NCBI RefSeq assembly: GCF_036881715.1
Contig: NZ_JBAKBF010000004.1
Span: 62,001 to 126,000, forward strand
Direction: 5' to 3'
DNA from: Pannonibacter anstelovis
GTDB lineage: Bacteria > Pseudomonadota > Alphaproteobacteria > Rhizobiales > Stappiaceae
Length of the DNA: 64,000 nt
The notes beneath the pieces are model-generated. The model did not search any database. It was not told the origin of the DNA and worked only from the letters and a program-made list of their open reading frames with translations. The position numbers and the translations under genes were made by a program. This document shows positions 61,005 to 64,000 of this stretch, in pieces; positions within the stretch are counted from its first letter, which is position 1; each line of letters begins with the position of its first letter.

Positions 61005-63278
61005 TCAAGCCTCCTTCGCCGGGTCATAGGCCAAGAGCCTCAACGCATTGACCGTCACCAGCACCGTTGCTCCCGTATCCGCCATGATCGCCAGCCACAG
61101 GCCGGTGATGCCGAGAATGCTGGTAACGAGGAACACCGCCTTGAGCCCCAGAGCGATGGCAATGTTCTGGCGGATGTTGCCCATCGCCTTGCGGGCAAGC
61201 CGGATCAGCGCCGCAACATCGCTCACCCTGTCGCGCAACACGGCGGCATGGGCTGTCTCCAGCGCCACATCCGTGCCAGAGCCCATGGCGACACCAACCG
61301 AAGCCTGAGCCAGCGCAGGCGCGTCATTGATGCCATCGCCCACCATCATCACCCCGCCGGAAGCAGCCAGCGTACGCACCTCCCTCACCTTGTCTTCTGG
61401 CATCAGCTCCGCCCGCTGCTGAAGTCCAAGCCCTGAGGCAATCGCTGCCGCCGTGCGGGCATTGTCGCCCGTCAGCATGACGGCACCGACCCCCAGCCGT
61501 TCCAGCTGGCCGATCGCCTCGCGGGCGTCATCCCGCGGTTCATCGCGCAGGGCCACAAGTCCGGCGAGGTTTCCGGCCCGGATGACGCAGACCACCGTCT
61601 TGCCCTCACTCTCCAGCCGTTCCGCCACTGCGGCGGCACTTTCCGGCAGCAGGCCTGTTTCCCTCGCATGGCGCGGTGAGATGACCTGCACCAGTTCTCC
61701 TGCCACGCTGGCCTCGACGCCGCGCCCGGCCATGGCCCGCGCCCCGGATGAGGGGAGAACGCTCGCGCCGGTCTCCTGCGCACGGGTGAGAATGGCTTTC
61801 GCCAGCGGATGGGAAGACCCGGCCTCGACGGAGGCTGCAGCAGAAATCACGTCCAGCCCGTCAAAGCCGACGAAGGGGAACACATCCACCACCTGCGGGC
61901 GTCCCGCCGTCAGCGTACCGGTCTTGTCGAAGGTGACCGTCTTCACCTGCGCGATGGCTTCGATCACGGCACCGCCTTTCATCAGGAGGCCACGGCGGGC
62001 GCCCGCCGACAGGGACGAAGCAATGGAGGCAGGCACCGAGATGACCAGCGCACAGGGGCAGCCGATCAGCAGCAGCGACAGCGACCGGTAGATCCAGGTG
62101 TTCCACTCCCCGCCAAACCCGAGCGGCGGCACAACGGCGACAGTGGCGGCCAGCAGCACGATGAAAGGCATGTAGTAACGGCTGAACCGGTCGATGAAAC
62201 GCTCGGTCGGGGCGCGGGCGGATTCTGCCTCTTCCACCAGCCGGATGATCCGGGCGATGGTGTTGTCTGCCGCCGCACGCGTGACCTCGATGCGCAACAC
62301 CGCTTCCGTGTTGATCGAGCCCGCGAAGACATCATCCCCTTCACTCTTGGTCACCGGCACGCTTTCCCCCGTCACAGGGCTTTCATCGATGCCGGAAATA
62401 CCGGAACGGATCGCCCCGTCAGCGGGGATCCGGTCACCGGGCCGCACCAGCACCATCTGCCCCGGCGCAAGGCTCTCTGCCGGCACTTCGCGGGTGCCAT
62501 CCCGCGTTTCCAGCAGCGCGGTTTTCGGCACCAGCCGCGCCAATGCGCGGATGCCTTCGCGCGCCCGGTTGGCGGCAACGCCTTCCAGCACCTCCCCCAC
62601 GGCAAAGAGGAACACCACCAGCGCCGCCTCTTCCGCCGCGCCGATCGCCAGCGCACCGGCAGCGGCGATCGTCATCAGCATCTCGATGGTGAAAGGCATT
62701 CCGGCAGCCAGCGCAGCAAAGGCACGCCGGGCAACCGGCGCAACGCCGATGACGCAGGCAGCGGTGAAGACCCAGGCCCCGACCTCCGGCGGCAACATGA
62801 AATGCGCGGCCCAGGCAAGCACCAGCAGCCCGCCTGTAAGAATGACCAGCCGCCCCTTGCCCGTCTGATGCCACGCCCGGCGGCTGCCATCGGCCAGCGG
62901 CTTTTCATCTTCGTGACTGTGGCTGTGGCTGTGTGCATCTCCATGGGCATGATCGTGCCCATGGCAATCATCATGGTCATGGTCATGGCCGTGATGCCCT
63001 TGCCCGCAGCAGGCAGCGGCCTTGCCGGATTGGCCTTGCTCCTGTCCGGCGCGGGGACTGATGCCGAAGCCAAGGGCACTGACGGCTTTCTCCACGGTCT
63101 GCCGCCCCGTCTGGCTTTCATCCAGTTGCAGGCGCAACCGCTCGCTCATCAGCGCCACCTCGACAGCGCTTACCCCCGGCAGGCGCTCCACCGCGCCCTT
63201 GATCTTGCCCGCGCAGGACCCGCAGTCCATGCCCGTCACGGTCCACTCAAGGACTGGCGCCGTTTCATGCTTGCTCAT
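61005..63278 (-). CDS. zntA: Zn/Cd/Pb-exporting P1B-type ATPase
   Basis: A 757-residue metal pump. It has one HMA domain with GMDCGSCAGKIKG near residue 15, a His-rich linker (about 85-125, many HGHDHDHD units) and eight membrane helices. The CPC motif (GCPCALVIS) near residue 405, DKTGTLT near 447, SHPLAKAI and the TM8 Asp in MADTGATVLVTVNALRLL define the Zn/Cd/Pb subgroup. The start at 63278 places AAGGAG six bases upstream; the TTG at 63296 is weaker. A MerR-type promoter precedes it. Confidence 0.92.
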   Translation of the reverse strand: MSKHETAPVLEWTVTGMDCGSCAGKIKGAVERLPGVSAVEVALMSERLRLQLDESQTGRQTVEKAVSALGFGISPRAGQEQGQSGKAAACCGQGHHGHDHDHDDCHGHDHAHGDAHSHSHSHEDEKPLADGSRRAWHQTGKGRLVILTGGLLVLAWAAHFMLPPEVGAWVFTAACVIGVAPVARRAFAALAAGMPFTIEMLMTIAAAGALAIGAAEEAALVVFLFAVGEVLEGVAANRAREGIRALARLVPKTALLETRDGTREVPAESLAPGQMVLVRPGDRIPADGAIRSGISGIDESPVTGESVPVTKSEGDDVFAGSINTEAVLRIEVTRAAADNTIARIIRLVEEAESARAPTERFIDRFSRYYMPFIVLLAATVAVVPPLGFGGEWNTWIYRSLSLLLIGCPCALVISVPASIASSLSAGARRGLLMKGGAVIEAIAQVKTVTFDKTGTLTAGRPQVVDVFPFVGFDGLDVISAAASVEAGSSHPLAKAILTRAQETGASVLPSSGARAMAGRGVEASVAGELVQVISPRHARETGLLPESAAAVAERLESEGKTVVCVIRAGNLAGLVALRDEPRDDAREAIGQLERLGVGAVMLTGDNARTAAAIASGLGLQQRAELMPEDKVREVRTLAASGGVMMVGDGINDAPALAQASVGVAMGSGTDVALETAHAAVLRDRVSDVAALIRLARKAMGNIRQNIAIALGLKAVFLVTSILGITGLWLAIMADTGATVLVTVNALRLLAYDPAKEA

Positions 63279-63324
63279 CATCATCTCCTTGCCCAATGAA
63301 CGGGCACTTCAGGTCATGACCCAA

Positions 63325-63355
63325 GGGCTAGCACCTCTAGCGGCTAGAGGTTCAA
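63325..63355 (-). promoter_or_regulatory. MerR-family (ZntR/CadR-like) promoter of the ATPase
   Basis: On the minus strand a TTGAAC box and a TAGCCC box are separated by 19 bp. The dyad ACCTCTAG-CGG-CTAGAGGT (63333-63351 on the plus strand) fills the spacer. Overlong spacers with a central palindrome are the hallmark of MerR-type activation, and the sequence resembles CadR and PbrR sites. The regulator gene is not in the window. Confidence 0.75.
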
Positions 63356-63565
63356 GAGATTTTTTGACGCAAGAAGAGATCCATTTTTCGAGGCGGAAAA
63401 GGCCTTGCCGGTGATGGACTCACAAGCCGACTCGTGAAACATGACGGGATTGAGACAGCAAAGTGACGCGCAGAACGGCATGCCTCGATATTCATCTTGC
63501 AGGCACAGTTTTGAACGCCTTACCATCCGGTCAAAAAGCAGGGACAGCGACAGAAGGAACTCCAG

Positions 63566-64000
63566 ATGAAGAGCAGATCCAGTTTTGACGTCAGCCGCCG
63601 CGGCCTTCTTCTTGGCGCAGGCGCAGCCTTTGCAGGCAGTGCATTGCTCCCCCGGATTGCATTTGCGCAAACACCTCTCAAGGTTGCAGGCATCTACACG
63701 GTTCCCGTCGAGCAGCAGTGGGTCAGCCGCATCCATATCGCTGCGGAAGCGGCGAAGAAGGCCGGGCTCATCGAGTACACATTCTCGGAAAACACCAGCA
63801 ACACCGACTACCCGCGTGTGATGCGCGAATATGCCGAGGGCGGCGCACAGCTCGTCGTCGGCGAAATCTTCGGCGTGGAGCAGGAAGCCCGTGAAGTGGC
63901 GGCCGACTATCCGGAAACCGCGTTCCTGATGGGCTCTTCCTTCAAGCCGGAAGAGAGCCTTGCCAACCTGTCCGTCTTCGACAACTACATCCAGGACGCA
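63566..64000 (+). CDS. BMP-family ABC substrate-binding protein (partial)
   Basis: The gene runs off the right edge; 145 codons are visible. It starts with a twin-arginine signal (VSRRGLLLGAGAAFAG), then PLKVAGIYTVPVEQQWVSRI and LVVGEIFGVEQEAREVAADY, typical of Bmp/Med family proteins that bind nucleosides or related compounds for ABC importers. The ATG at 63566 has GAAGGA about eight bases upstream. Permease and ATPase genes are expected beyond the window. Confidence 0.85.
   Translation, partial: MKSRSSFDVSRRGLLLGAGAAFAGSALLPRIAFAQTPLKVAGIYTVPVEQQWVSRIHIAAEAAKKAGLIEYTFSENTSNTDYPRVMREYAEGGAQLVVGEIFGVEQEAREVAADYPETAFLMGSSFKPEESLANLSVFDNYIQDA

Overview
The window reads as a high-GC alphaproteobacterial chromosome, most likely Hyphomicrobiales/Stappiaceae-like (tentative). 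The grounds are about 62% GC by eye, two IalB-family proteins, abundant TRAP and ABC importers, a rhizobial-type rhamnose locus (rhaD/rhaI with divergent rhaR-S-T-P-Q-U-K) and structured intergenic palindromes typical of this class. A 10-N assembly gap lies at 21115-21124, flanked by poly-G artefacts.

Layout. 1-4800: a GntR-type operator, TRAP permease subunits and a GH31 glycosidase. 4945-21000: two paralogous LuxR-like regulators bracket an exported two-protease operon (papain-like protein plus a TPR/OmpA/beta-propeller/caspase-like protein), a DUF1800-DUF1501 pair and an iron-complex ABC importer. 21000-30600: a two-partner-secretion contact-dependent inhibition locus (IalB-like protein, TpsB, 2072-residue TpsA with a PD-(D/E)XK-like toxin tip, immunity protein) under a CRP-type palindrome. 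30776-39764: an eight-gene operon for unsaturated rhamnogalacturonan oligosaccharides (GH105 hydrolase, sugar ABC importer, three Gfo/Idh/MocA oxidoreductases) with a divergent IclR regulator. 40811-51678: a complete L-rhamnose regulon. 51913-56215: a polar amino-acid ABC importer with a homocysteine S-methyltransferase. 56449-59659: a TAXI-TRAP transporter. 59729-64000: a second IalB protein, a small membrane protein, a Zn/Cd/Pb P-type ATPase with a MerR-type promoter, and the start of a BMP-family binding protein.

The carbohydrate blocks fit together: GH105 releases an unsaturated uronate and rhamnose-containing products, and the adjacent rha genes take rhamnose to lactaldehyde and DHAP. 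In three transporter operons a strong hairpin follows the binding-protein gene, which suggests binding-protein mRNA is kept in excess. A roughly 45-52 bp sequence recurs three times in intergenic DNA (34222, 57530, 60451) and matches no family I can name.

The least familiar items are the exported papain/caspase-like operon and the toxin-antitoxin tip of the TPS locus. Their activities are inferred from motifs only.
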